Below, piece after piece: positions 33,435 through 42,007 of a stretch of DNA of 64,000 nucleotides (positions are counted from its first letter, which is position 1; each line of letters starts with the position of its first letter). A program made the translations under genes and the position numbers. Source of the stretch: UBA4951 sp963652335 (GTDB lineage: Bacteria; Bacillota_I; Bacilli_A; RFN20; CAG-826); the NCBI GenBank assembly GCA_963652335.1, contig CAVJSS010000001.1:62001-126000 (forward strand), written 5' to 3'. The notes under the pieces were generated by a model. The model was not told where the DNA came from. It searched no databases and saw nothing but the letters and a program-made list of their open reading frames with translations.

Positions 33435-33910
33435 TCATTTCTATCGTAAACGTAGACAAAAATTTAGGAATAGGAAAGGACAACGACCTTCTTTTCCGTT
33501 TGCCTAGCGATATGAAATTCTTTAAAGAATCAACCATGAATCATGTGGTGGCGATGGGCAAAAACACATTGAATTCGCTTCCGAATGGAAAACCGTTGAA
33601 AGGAAGGATCAATATCGTTCTTTCCCATAACCCAAGCGAAGGCGTTGTAAACGCTTCTTCCTTAGAGGAATTTGTTTCCATCATAAAAGAATATTCAAAA
33701 AAAGACGTCGTCTTTATCATCGGCGGAGCCTCCATTTATAAAGACACAATCGATATTGTCGACGAGGTATGGATGACCAAAGTCGATGAAGATGGAAAAG
33801 CAGCTGCTTTCTTTCCGAATATCGATGGCAAATTCGTTTGCTATGAACAAAGCGAGCCCGTAAATGAGAATGGGCTGACGTTTATATTTACGAAGTGGAA
33901 TAGGATTTAA
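33431..33910 (+). CDS. folA: Dihydrofolate reductase
   Basis: 159 aa. Reduces dihydrofolate made by ThyA back to tetrahydrofolate with NADPH. Motifs: SIVNVDKNLGIGKDNDLLFRLPSDMKFFK (active-site region with Asp as the proton donor in PSDM), VVAMGKNTLNSLP and the NADPH-binding VFIIGGASIYKD. Overlaps thyA by 4 nt (ATGA), the classic coupled thyA-folA pair. Confidence 0.96.
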   Translation: MIISIVNVDKNLGIGKDNDLLFRLPSDMKFFKESTMNHVVAMGKNTLNSLPNGKPLKGRINIVLSHNPSEGVVNASSLEEFVSIIKEYSKKDVVFIIGGASIYKDTIDIVDEVWMTKVDEDGKAAAFFPNIDGKFVCYEQSEPVNENGLTFIFTKWNRI

Positions 33911-33933
33911 GACTTTCTCGGAATAATAAAAAG

Positions 33934-33954
33934 TGATATATAAGTGTTATATCA
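33934..33954 (+). repeat. Inverted repeat upstream of the DUF2075 gene
   Basis: TGATATA-taagtgt-TATATCA, 27 bp before the ATG of the nuclease-helicase gene, overlapping AT-rich -10-like sequence; possible operator, or coincidental promoter symmetry. Confidence 0.4.
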
Positions 33955-33980
33955 GTCTATGACTTAAGAGGGACTTGCAT

Positions 33981-35858
33981 ATGATTGTGTATAACGCTAC
34001 GAAAGCACGCTTCAATGAAGACGTTTTGTTTAATCGCATCTCGGACGAAATCCTTCTGAAATTAAGAGAAGCCGACATCAGCGGAGGTGGGGATGCCGAA
34101 TACCGTTCTTGGCAGAATTCCCTTAACTACATGAGAAACGTTTTGGATGACAAGGATATCCCTGATGATTCGAACGTCGCGATCGAATACCAAATACCAA
34201 AAACTTCGAAAAGGGTGGATTTCATCATTTCCGGGGCCGACGAGAACGATAAGGACAATGTCATAGTCATCGAATTGAAGCAATGGGAAAAGGCCGAAAA
34301 GATCGATGATGCGATGCTTCATAGCGTCAAAACTTTTACCGGTGGAGCCAATAGGATGGTGAATCATCCATCATATCAAGCCTATTCCTATTCTATATTC
34401 ATCAAAAATTCCTCCGAGAAAGTCCAAGACGATGGCATCAGTATCATTCCATGCGCTTATCTTCATAATTATGAAGAAAAGTATGTGGATCAATTGAATG
34501 ATCCTATTTTCAAGACGTGGTATGATGAGGCTCCGTTTTTCATAAAGACCCAAATGATGGATCTAAGATCCTTCATAAAAAGATTCATAAAAAAGAAATC
34601 CAAAGATGGCGATCTTTTATACAAAATCGATAACGGCCGGATAAAGCCATCGAAAGCTTTGCAAGATTGCTTGATATCGATGATGGAAGGCAATAAGGAA
34701 TTCATGCTTATCGATGAACAGGCGGTGGCTTATGACATATGCGTCAAAGCCATGAACCAATGCCTTAAGGATCATAAAAAGAAGACGATAATCATCCAAG
34801 GCGGCCCTGGAACGGGGAAATCTGTCCTCGCAGTCAATTTGCTGAAAGAATTTCTCTCTAAGGGAACCAATTCCGCATACGTTACGAAAAACAGCGCCCC
34901 TAGGGAAGCTTATCTTAAGCTTTTGTCCAAATCCGATTTGAAAAAAGAAGCGAACATAAAGCAGCTCTTTCGCTCACCTTCCAGACTATGCTACAGCCAT
35001 TCCGATTCCTATGATTGTTTGATTGTCGATGAAGCCCATAGATTGGTTAGACAGATGTATGGGGATTTCGATGGCAAAAACCAAGTCATGGAATGCATAA
35101 ACGCTTCTCGCTTAACGATTTTCTTGATCGATGAAGATCAGAAAATAACGACGAAAGACATCGGAACGATCGATGAAATCAAGAGGTGGGCCAAAGAATT
35201 GGATAGCAGGGTCATAATGTCGGAAGAAACGAAACTCTTTTCCCAATTCAGATGCAATGGCAGCGATCTTTACATCCAATTTCTGAACAACGTCTTAGAA
35301 ATTGGGGAACTCGTCGATTTGAATCTCGATGAACTGAATTTCGACATTCGTTTATATGGTGACCCAAACAAAATGAGGGATGATTTAAGAGAGATAAACA
35401 AGATCGGCAACAAAGCCAGGATGGTAGCGGGATATTGCTATGACTGGGATGTCAAAAAACATCGCGGAGATTATGACATCTATCTCAAAAACGGATTCAA
35501 AGCCAAGTGGAATCTACAAAACGATAAAATTTGGGCGATCAACCCCAATTCTTTCGAAGAAGTCGGCTGTATCCATACCGCCCAAGGGCTTGAATTCGAT
35601 TATGTCGGCGTCTTGATCGGCAAGGATCTAAGATATGATGAGAAAAATAACAAAATCATCGTCGATCCGAGCAAGATATCCAAAGACGACAAGTCGTCTG
35701 GGATAAGGTCAGCTAGTATCGTTTTAGCTGCCAAGCTCATAAAGAACACCTATAAAACGTTATTGACCAGAGGGCAAAAAGGCTGCTTTATTTATTGCGA
35801 AGATGAAGCATTGCTTAGGCATTTTGCCAAAATATTGAAGAAAAAAATTATTGAATGA
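33981..35858 (+). CDS. DUF2075-type helicase with N-terminal PD-(D/E)XK-like nuclease domain
   Basis: 625 aa. N-terminal part: VDFIISGADENDKDNVIVIELKQW carries a D...ExK arrangement (D80, E98, K100) of the PD-(D/E)XK fold, with E69 upstream. C-terminal part: SF1-type ATPase with Walker A QGGPGTGKSVL near 273-283, Walker B CLIVDEAHRL, FLIDEDQKI, CIHTAQGLEFDYVGV and the final LLTRGQKGCFIYC (Arg finger region). The two-part structure matches Schlafen/DUF2075 helicases found as single-gene accessory or defence-like loci; function is not established. ATG 33981 has AGGGA 8 nt upstream. It stands alone between folA and tRNA-Ser, with its own palindrome-bearing promoter region. Confidence 0.85.
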   Translation: MIVYNATKARFNEDVLFNRISDEILLKLREADISGGGDAEYRSWQNSLNYMRNVLDDKDIPDDSNVAIEYQIPKTSKRVDFIISGADENDKDNVIVIELKQWEKAEKIDDAMLHSVKTFTGGANRMVNHPSYQAYSYSIFIKNSSEKVQDDGISIIPCAYLHNYEEKYVDQLNDPIFKTWYDEAPFFIKTQMMDLRSFIKRFIKKKSKDGDLLYKIDNGRIKPSKALQDCLISMMEGNKEFMLIDEQAVAYDICVKAMNQCLKDHKKKTIIIQGGPGTGKSVLAVNLLKEFLSKGTNSAYVTKNSAPREAYLKLLSKSDLKKEANIKQLFRSPSRLCYSHSDSYDCLIVDEAHRLVRQMYGDFDGKNQVMECINASRLTIFLIDEDQKITTKDIGTIDEIKRWAKELDSRVIMSEETKLFSQFRCNGSDLYIQFLNNVLEIGELVDLNLDELNFDIRLYGDPNKMRDDLREINKIGNKARMVAGYCYDWDVKKHRGDYDIYLKNGFKAKWNLQNDKIWAINPNSFEEVGCIHTAQGLEFDYVGVLIGKDLRYDEKNNKIIVDPSKISKDDKSSGIRSASIVLAAKLIKNTYKTLLTRGQKGCFIYCEDEALLRHFAKILKKKIIE

Positions 35859-35902
35859 CAATATTTGTCTGAGCGTTGGCAATTCGAATTTCTAAATGTC
35901 TA

Positions 35903-35934
35903 ATAAAAAAACGCAACATTTTGGATGCTGCGTT
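35903..35934 (-). terminator. Terminator of tRNA-Ser
   Basis: On the minus strand AACGCAGCAT-ccaaa-ATGTTGCGTT followed by TTTTTTA; 10 nt after the tRNA. Confidence 0.92.
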
Positions 35935-35944
35935 CATTCACTGA

Positions 35945-36036
35945 CTGGCGGAGGAATAGGGATTTGAACCCTAGCTCCCCTTTCGAAGACTACGAGCTTT
36001 CCAAGCCCGCCCCTTCAGCCACTTGGGTATTCCTCC
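35945..36036 (-). tRNA. tRNA-Ser(GGA)
   Basis: 92 nt class II tRNA with a long variable arm; acceptor GGAGGAA/TTCCTCC (outer pairs), anticodon loop CTTGGAAAG giving GGA, CCA encoded. Single unit with promoter and terminator. Confidence 0.94.
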
Positions 36037-36049
36037 GTGAGCGCTAGTT

Positions 36050-36078
36050 ATTATATGTGTCTTATTTTGGTTTTTCAA
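36050..36078 (-). promoter_or_regulatory. Promoter of tRNA-Ser
   Basis: On the minus strand TTGAAA (36073-36078), 17-bp spacer, TATAAT (36050-36055). Its -35 overlaps that of the divergent rluA-type gene. Confidence 0.88.
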
Positions 36079-36096
36079 TTATCAAAGTAATATACT
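36068..36096 (+). promoter_or_regulatory. Leaderless promoter of the pseudouridine synthase gene
   Basis: TTGGTT (36068-36073), 17 bp, TATACT (36091-36096), then exactly 6 nt to the ATG at 36103. Confidence 0.85.
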
Positions 36097-36102
36097 TTAA
36101 GC

Positions 36103-37065
36103 ATGATAATACTCAAGGTCTCAAATAAGGAAGAAGGACAAAAGATCGAGAAGTTCATAAAGAAATCCCTTCCTGAGGCCCCTCTTGGTTTCATTTATAA
36201 GACTTTCAGGAAAAAAGACATAAAGATCAATGGCCATTGGGCGTCTCCTGACGCTTTGATCCATGAAGGAGACGAAATCAAAATATTCGTTTCGGATTCT
36301 CAATTGAAGGATTTTTCCAAAGCAAGGCCAGCGGTCAAAAGAGAGTTGCCGTATGAGATAATTTATGAAGACGAGAACGTCTTTTTGATCAATAAGCCAA
36401 GCGGCATTCTGGTCTATGGAGACAAATCCGAAGCCAGGAATACCTTGACCCAAGCCGTTTTGGATTATTTGTATTTGAAAGGTGAATTCGATCCTAACAG
36501 AACCTCTTTCATTCCTTCTCCTGCCCATAGATTGGATAGGAACACTTCCGGGTTGACGATATTCGGGAAAAATGATGCCTCATTGAAAGAGCTGGAACGT
36601 TTGTTCAAGGAAAGAAGCCAATTGGATAAACGATATTACGCGTTGGTGGTCGGAGACGTTAAAGAGAGAGGGATTGTCAACGCTCCATTGAAAAAAGATT
36701 CGAAAACCGGAATCGTATCCGTCACTCCTCTTTCAAAAGGCGGCAAGGAAGCCAAAACGCTTTATAAACCAATAAAAAATTATGGTGGCTACACTCTTTT
36801 GGAATGCGAACTGATAACCGGTAGGACGCATCAAATAAGAGTCCATTTAGCCTCTATCAAGCATCCGATCGTCGGCGATCCCAAATATGGCGATTTCGAA
36901 GCAAACAAGATATTCAAAGAAAGATATGACTTAAAGGACCAATTCCTCCACGCCTATAGCCTTTCGTTTGGCTTGGTCGACAAACCGTTAGACTATCTAT
37001 CCAAAAAGAGATTCGTGGCCGACTTGCCTTATGATAAACGGCTGATATTGGAATTGTTGGATTAA
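36103..37065 (+). CDS. RluA-family RNA pseudouridine synthase
   Basis: 320 aa. N-terminal S4 RNA-binding domain (about 12-80: EKFIKKSLP, YKTFRKKDIKINGHWA, IHEGDEIKIFV), then the catalytic domain with the RluA active-site motif PAHRLDRNTSGL near 143-154 (catalytic Asp in HRLDRNTSG) and GRTHQIRVHLA near 241. The S4 plus RluA arrangement fits RluC/RluD-type rRNA modification; target positions not resolvable. No Shine-Dalgarno; the -10 ends 6 nt before ATG. The next gene starts 16 nt downstream. Confidence 0.93.
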   Translation: MIILKVSNKEEGQKIEKFIKKSLPEAPLGFIYKTFRKKDIKINGHWASPDALIHEGDEIKIFVSDSQLKDFSKARPAVKRELPYEIIYEDENVFLINKPSGILVYGDKSEARNTLTQAVLDYLYLKGEFDPNRTSFIPSPAHRLDRNTSGLTIFGKNDASLKELERLFKERSQLDKRYYALVVGDVKERGIVNAPLKKDSKTGIVSVTPLSKGGKEAKTLYKPIKNYGGYTLLECELITGRTHQIRVHLASIKHPIVGDPKYGDFEANKIFKERYDLKDQFLHAYSLSFGLVDKPLDYLSKKRFVADLPYDKRLILELLD

Positions 37066-37081
37066 TAAAGGGAACATAGAT

Positions 37082-38794
37082 ATGAACGAGAACGTTATAA
37101 AAAACATCAAACGATGGCTAAGCTCGCCAGTCGTGTCCGAGACAGACAAAGAAACGATCGGAAAGATGAGTGATGAAGAAAAAGATTCAGCTTTTTTCGA
37201 AAGCATCGAATTTGGGACGGGAGGTATGCGCGGGATATTAGGGCCAGGAACCAACTGCATGAATGTTTTCACGGTTGGCAAAGTCGTTATCGCTTTCGGC
37301 CAATGCTTGTTGGAAAAATACGAAGACGCGAAAGAAAGAGGAGTGGCCATTTCCCATGACAATAGGCATATGTCTAGGGAATTTGCCATTTTGTCTGCGA
37401 ATATCCTTAATGAGCAAGGAATAAAAGCCTATCTATTCGATTCCCTCCGCCCAACGCCGGAATTATCATTCGCGGTAAGAAAAAGCAAAGCGGTGGGAGG
37501 GCTTATGATCACCGCTTCCCATAACCCAAAAGAATATAACGGACTTAAGGTCTATGACCCAAAAGGCTGCCAATTGACGCCAGAGGCCATAAAGCCATTA
37601 TTGAAAAAGATAAACGAACTACCTGATGAATTGTCTTGCCAAATCGAACCAAAAGCCGAAGAAAGAGCCGAAACGATAATCTTTGGCAAAGACATCGACG
37701 ATGAATACGTTTCGAAAATCAAAGAAATCCAGATAAATCCTTCGCTGGACAAAAAGGGATTCAAAATCGTATATACCCCTAACCATGGAACCTCTTATAT
37801 GAATGCGATGAGGGTTTTTTCTGAACTCGGATATGACGTTACTCCAGTTTTGTCCCAATGCAGCCCAGACCCTGATTTCACCAATGTCATTTCTCCTAAT
37901 CCAGAAGAAGATAGCGCCTATATAGAGCCAATAAGATTAGCCAAAGAAATCAATGCCCAGTTGGTGGTGATGACTGATCCAGATGGTGATAGATGCGGAT
38001 TAGCCTATTTTGATAAAGGAGGGGATTACAAGAGGCTAAGCGGAAATGAATCCGCGGCTATTTTATTGGATTACATCCTTTCGGAAAGAAAAAGACAAGG
38101 AACGCTTTCATCCAACGGAATCGTTTATGACACGATCGTTTCTTCGGATCTATCTAGGAAGGTTGCCCATTCTTATGGAATCAAAGTCGAAACCTTATTG
38201 ACCGGATTCAAATACATCGGAGATAGGATCGGATATTACGAAGAACTTAAAGATGGTCCGACGTTCGAATTCGGCTACGAAGAATCTTATGGATGCCTTA
38301 TTTCTCCTTTTGTCCGCGACAAAGATGGAATCCAAGCCATCCTTTTATATTCCGAACTCGCTTTATATTATTCAAAAAAAGGCTTGACGTTGGGCGATGC
38401 TTATGAATTCCTTGAAAAGAAATATGGCTATCATAAAGCTGTGACCAAATCGTTGTTCTTTTCCGGGAGCGAAGGAAAAAACGAAATGATCGGCATCATG
38501 GATAAACTGCGCTCCTCATCCCTTTCAAAAATTGACGATATCAAAATAACGAAGGCTTATGATTGCGAACGCTCTGTTGTCAAAAACTTTGACGGAACGA
38601 TAGAAAAGCTAGACCTTCCAAAATCCAACGTCCTCAAATTCGTTTTGGAAGATGGCTCATGGATCGCAATCAGACCGTCTGGGACGGAACCGAAAATCAA
38701 ATTCTATGTCGAGGCCATTTCAAAAAGAAATGAAAATATTGATAATAAAGTCGACAACCTATTCGAAAATCTATTACAATTTTTAGGCATCTGA
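37082..38794 (+). CDS. Phosphoglucomutase/phosphomannomutase (alpha-D-phosphohexomutase)
   Basis: 570 aa, long-form PGM/PMM like Bacillus PgcA. Catalytic phosphoserine loop TASHNPKEYNG near 139-149, metal-binding DPDGDRCG near 299-306, sugar-binding loop GYEESYG near 397-403 and phosphate-binding RPSGTEPKIKFY near 530. Converts hexose-6-phosphate to hexose-1-phosphate, which could feed the nucleotidyltransferase at 10300. Follows the pseudouridine synthase by 16 nt; co-transcription likely. Confidence 0.95.
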   Translation: MNENVIKNIKRWLSSPVVSETDKETIGKMSDEEKDSAFFESIEFGTGGMRGILGPGTNCMNVFTVGKVVIAFGQCLLEKYEDAKERGVAISHDNRHMSREFAILSANILNEQGIKAYLFDSLRPTPELSFAVRKSKAVGGLMITASHNPKEYNGLKVYDPKGCQLTPEAIKPLLKKINELPDELSCQIEPKAEERAETIIFGKDIDDEYVSKIKEIQINPSLDKKGFKIVYTPNHGTSYMNAMRVFSELGYDVTPVLSQCSPDPDFTNVISPNPEEDSAYIEPIRLAKEINAQLVVMTDPDGDRCGLAYFDKGGDYKRLSGNESAAILLDYILSERKRQGTLSSNGIVYDTIVSSDLSRKVAHSYGIKVETLLTGFKYIGDRIGYYEELKDGPTFEFGYEESYGCLISPFVRDKDGIQAILLYSELALYYSKKGLTLGDAYEFLEKKYGYHKAVTKSLFFSGSEGKNEMIGIMDKLRSSSLSKIDDIKITKAYDCERSVVKNFDGTIEKLDLPKSNVLKFVLEDGSWIAIRPSGTEPKIKFYVEAISKRNENIDNKVDNLFENLLQFLGI

Positions 38795-38816
38795 TTTGAG
38801 CCAAGGAGGATTGAGG

Positions 38817-39737
38817 ATGAATAAAGGAATGAAAATTACTTCGTTGGTTCTTAATGCTTTGATTTTCCTTTGCATTTTGATTGGTACCGTCTTTGTTGTC
38901 ATCATCGACAAACAAGATTCGATCAATTCATCTCAATTTGCCCAGATTCAGACGGCTTGGCCTTTGGGCATAGCCGGTTTGATCATGGCTGTCACTGACG
39001 CTTTTTCGCTTAAGAAAAAAGACCATAAGTTGGCAGGCTTTCCAATCTGGGTCAAATTCATAACCACCTCAGCCATAACGTTCTTGATAATCTATTTGAT
39101 CGTCAATGCGACCTTGATCAACAAGGAAGCTGATTTGGGATATCCGTCTTTGAAAGCTTTGGTTATGTCAGTTTATGGCTTAACCATCATCGTGATCCCC
39201 TTCCTTTTGTCTGTCGTCTCCTTTGTCTTCATTGAAAAAGGCAGGGCTTTAAGTTATAAGCTATTTTGGACTGCCGTCTTGATTCCGGTTCTCTATGGAG
39301 CTTTGATAATCACTCTTGATGCTTTGAATATATTGGATACGCCAGTCGAATTCCTTCAGGCTTCGACTTGGAAAGACGCTTGGGTTCACAACCTCTTATA
39401 TATTGGCGTCATTTTGGTCGTGCTGATGGCTATTGGAATTCTTCTTTTATCCTTCCATAACATTGGCATCAAAGGCAAAATCGCTGCTTTGGACGAGGAT
39501 ATCGATGAAACACCGAATAAAAACAAAGACGGCAGTCCAATCGAAATGGCGGAAGAAAAGGTATCCGCTTCCAAAATAATTCACATAAATCCAGTGGATA
39601 AATCATGGCAATTGGTTTGTTCCGACACCGGATTGATCCAAATCTATTCATCCCAAGCAGACGCCATAAAGGCCGCATGCAAATTGGCAGCGGACGACAA
39701 TTATTCGATCCGTGTCCATCTTGGGAAAGGCAAGTAG
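38817..39737 (+). CDS. Five-TM membrane protein with C-terminal DUF2188 domain
   Basis: 306 aa. Hydrophobic segments at about 6-28, 46-60, 74-95, 114-138, 146-172 and 190-215; then a charged linker (ALDEDIDETPNKNKDG) and a C-terminal domain of about 55 residues (IIHINPVDKSWQLVCSDTG...SQADAIKAACKLAADDNYSIRVHLGKGK) that matches DUF2188, a small domain usually found alone or as short cytosolic proteins. Start ATG 38817 has AAGGAGG 7 nt upstream; a TTG at 38796 is not needed. Function unknown. Confidence 0.78.
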   Translation: MNKGMKITSLVLNALIFLCILIGTVFVVIIDKQDSINSSQFAQIQTAWPLGIAGLIMAVTDAFSLKKKDHKLAGFPIWVKFITTSAITFLIIYLIVNATLINKEADLGYPSLKALVMSVYGLTIIVIPFLLSVVSFVFIEKGRALSYKLFWTAVLIPVLYGALIITLDALNILDTPVEFLQASTWKDAWVHNLLYIGVILVVLMAIGILLLSFHNIGIKGKIAALDEDIDETPNKNKDGSPIEMAEEKVSASKIIHINPVDKSWQLVCSDTGLIQIYSSQADAIKAACKLAADDNYSIRVHLGKGK

Positions 39738-39738
39738 A

Positions 39739-40533
39739 TTATTTCTTAAGCAGCAATTCTTCTAAAATCAAAACGGCTCCGTCTTCGGCAAGGGACTTAT
39801 CGGTTGCCTTGAAGGAAGATAGGAGCTTTTTCGATTTCGAACCTTTTATGGCATAGGCGGTCTTAGCCGTTTCCAACATGGTGAAATCGTTGTCGGAATC
39901 ACCTATCGCGATCGTGTTTTCCTTTGAAATCCCTAAAGCATTCTGGATTAATTTTACCCCGAATCCTTTGTCGATCCCTATCCTATAAAGCTCCGAATAT
40001 GGGGAATTCGTCCAACGCCTAAATCCATATTCTGGATAAGCTGAAATCGCTTCTTCGATATATTTTTCGTTTTCCTTGCTCGATTCGAAAAGGACGGTCA
40101 GCAAATCTTCTTTGAATGTTAACGAAGGTCCTGCTATCTCTTCCATTCCTTTATAAGGAAAGAACATATCTAGATAATCATCGTGTATCAAAGAATAAAT
40201 CGCCGTTTCCGATTCAGCCATAAAAGAAGCTACCTTGTCTTTCACTTCGTCATATATCTTTTGAACATCTTCTTTCTTGAAACAATATCCCGGCTTTTTG
40301 CCTAAAGTCAAAGGGCGATGGCTCCATAAACCGTTGTAGGCGATTATCGGCGAATGACAGCCAATCGACTCATAATATGGCAAAATTGCCCTTATTGGCC
40401 TGCCTGAGGCAAAAACAACTTCGTGTCCTTCTTTGACTAACTTCGAAAGAACCTCTTTGGCTTTTAGGCTTAAAGGTTCGTTGTCTTTGATCAGCGTTCC
40501 ATCTATATCCAATACGATGAGCTTTTTTTCCAT
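39739..40533 (-). CDS. Cof-type HAD-IIB sugar phosphatase
   Basis: 264 aa. HAD motif I VLDIDGTLI near 6-14, Thr/Ser motif FASGRP near 42-47, motif IV GDSDNDFTMLETA near 212-224; the C2-type cap lies between. Cof-like enzymes dephosphorylate sugar phosphates or FMN/PLP. Start: the frame opens 21 codons earlier, but ATG 40533 is 7 nt after TATAAT (minus 40541-40546). The gap to the + strand gene at 40589 is only 55 bp and holds both leaderless promoters. Confidence 0.9.
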   Translation of the reverse strand: MEKKLIVLDIDGTLIKDNEPLSLKAKEVLSKLVKEGHEVVFASGRPIRAILPYYESIGCHSPIIAYNGLWSHRPLTLGKKPGYCFKKEDVQKIYDEVKDKVASFMAESETAIYSLIHDDYLDMFFPYKGMEEIAGPSLTFKEDLLTVLFESSKENEKYIEEAISAYPEYGFRRWTNSPYSELYRIGIDKGFGVKLIQNALGISKENTIAIGDSDNDFTMLETAKTAYAIKGSKSKKLLSSFKATDKSLAEDGAVLILEELLLKK

Positions 40534-40588
40534 TTGTTTGATTATACTAATCATCGATAGTTTTTGCCATTGATGATAAGATATCAAC

Positions 40589-41026
40589 ATGGTCAAGATC
40601 TATTATTCGCCAAGTTGCTCAAGCTGCAGAAAAGTCATTCAATGGTTCAAGGATCAAAATATCCCTTTCGAATCAAAGGATATTTTTTCTGGCAAATTGA
40701 CAAAAGACGACATAATCCAAATTCTTTATAAGTCCGAAAATGGGACTTCCGACATAATTTCAACCAGAAGCAAGGTGCTAAGCGAAAAGAAAATAGATAT
40801 CGATTCGATGAAAATATCGGAGCTTATTGATTTCGTTTTGAAAAACCCATCGATATTAAAAAGGCCAATCATCGTCGATGATAGAAGGGTCGTTGTCGGA
40901 TACAATTCCGAAGAAATAACCGTTTTCTTGCCGAGACTGAAAAAATTGGCGGCAGGATATTGCTCGAAAGCCGAATGCCCGGTTTATGAAAGCTGCGAAT
41001 CGAAAAGCGAGCCAGAACTTATCTGA
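40589..41026 (+). CDS. Spx/ArsC-family thiol regulator
   Basis: 145 aa. Thioredoxin-like ArsC/Spx fold with a CxxC redox switch in SPSCSSCRKVI near residues 9-14 (C10/C13 by pattern). The RSKVL after STRS and the basic region KKLAAGYCSKAECPVYESC complete an Spx-type sequence. Spx binds the RNA polymerase alpha C-terminal domain under thiol stress. Extra Cys residues at the C-terminus (GYCSKAECPVYESC) are more than in B. subtilis Spx, and might bind metal or add redox sites. -10 TAAGAT ends exactly 6 nt before the ATG. Confidence 0.82.
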   Translation: MVKIYYSPSCSSCRKVIQWFKDQNIPFESKDIFSGKLTKDDIIQILYKSENGTSDIISTRSKVLSEKKIDIDSMKISELIDFVLKNPSILKRPIIVDDRRVVVGYNSEEITVFLPRLKKLAAGYCSKAECPVYESCESKSEPELI

Positions 41027-41037
41027 CCCGCTTGTTT

Positions 41038-41607
41038 TTATTTTCTGCTATCGAGAGCTCGAATGGCCTTCGGTCGGCGATTCAATTCGAATCTTATGCC
41101 TTCCGATTCCAACAATTCTCTAAGCAATCTTTCGGCATCTGACTCGTTGTTGTATTCCAATTCTATTTCGTAATCCAAAATGTCGTTGTATTCGTTTTCA
41201 TCCAAAGAAAGTTTTCCTCCTTCATAAGGAATATCGATTCGCTTGGTTGACAAACTAGCCAATACTTTTAGTTTTTTTACATCAATGTCCATCATGGTCA
41301 AGAAACGCTTTAAATCATTATCAGGGAATATTCCTTTACTGATGAAATCATCGAATTGATTTTTGGTCAAACGAGCGGTTTTCTCCAATAAGCCTTGGGA
41401 AAGCGGGGCTTTCAAGGTCATGTCGTAATGATCGTTCCTCTCTCTGATGCGGAGACCCAAACCTTCTTTTCTAAGGAGAAAATCATTGGTATCTATATAG
41501 TGGTTTGTTTGGCAAAAAGATGCATATTGGCTGAATTTGTTTGCCAAACGTTCGTATTCTTCTTTTTTGACTAAGGCTTTTGCTTCGATTTCGATTGCGT
41601 TGCTCAT
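41038..41607 (-). CDS. CYTH domain protein (putative triphosphatase)
   Basis: 189 aa. The N-terminal EIEAKALV matches the ExExK signature of CYTH enzymes; further tunnel residues are seen in GLGLRIRERNDHYDMTLKAP, KRIDIPY, LSLDENEYNDILDYEIELEY and FELNRRPKAIRA. CYTH proteins hydrolyse inorganic triphosphate, thiamine triphosphate or act as class IV adenylate cyclases; substrate unknown. GAGGA Shine-Dalgarno. Its TATAAT overlaps the -10 of the divergent gene at 41642 in a TTATAA core. Confidence 0.88.
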   Translation of the reverse strand: MSNAIEIEAKALVKKEEYERLANKFSQYASFCQTNHYIDTNDFLLRKEGLGLRIRERNDHYDMTLKAPLSQGLLEKTARLTKNQFDDFISKGIFPDNDLKRFLTMMDIDVKKLKVLASLSTKRIDIPYEGGKLSLDENEYNDILDYEIELEYNNESDAERLLRELLESEGIRFELNRRPKAIRALDSRK

Positions 41608-41641
41608 ATTTGTTCCTCAACTATGTTATTATAACAATGTT

Positions 41642-42007
41642 ATGAGAACGTTGATTATTCTTGAAAGCACTTCCTTGCCTACCTATGCGTGGGTTTTGAT
41701 TGCCGTTTTTGCCTTTCTTATCGTTTTGGGCACTATCTTGTTTTTGGTTTTTTCCAGAAGGAAAGCCAATTCGAAAACGGTTGTTGACGAATCTAGATGT
41801 GCGGAGGCCTTAGGCGGAAAGGACAATGTCGTTTCCAAGGAGCTTCGCGGTTCGAGGATCATCATTTCCTGCAAAGACTTTTCCAAAGTCGATCATGAAG
41901 CATTGAAAAAAGCCGGCGTCACTGGTTTTATTCAAGCATCTGATAAGTTGACTTTGGTCATCAAAGACGGTGCTGATGAATTATATGATTCCCTTTTCGG
42001 CGAATAA
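41642..42007 (+). CDS. Membrane-anchored PTS EIIB-like protein lacking the catalytic Cys
   Basis: 121 aa. One transmembrane helix (about 10-35: TYAWVLIAVFAFLIVLGTILFLVF) then an EIIB domain of the glucose family: CAEALGGKDNVVSKELRGSRIIISCKDFSKVDHEALKKAGVTGFI. In true EIIB the LGGKxNI is followed by a NCxTRLR loop whose Cys is phosphorylated. Here the aligned loop reads KELRGSRI, so the phospho-Cys is missing, and there is no EIIC. It is probably a sensor or decoy rather than a transporter part. -10 TATAAC ends 6 nt before the ATG. The last 27 bp overlap the convergent maf gene. Confidence 0.72.
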   Translation: MRTLIILESTSLPTYAWVLIAVFAFLIVLGTILFLVFSRRKANSKTVVDESRCAEALGGKDNVVSKELRGSRIIISCKDFSKVDHEALKKAGVTGFIQASDKLTLVIKDGADELYDSLFGE

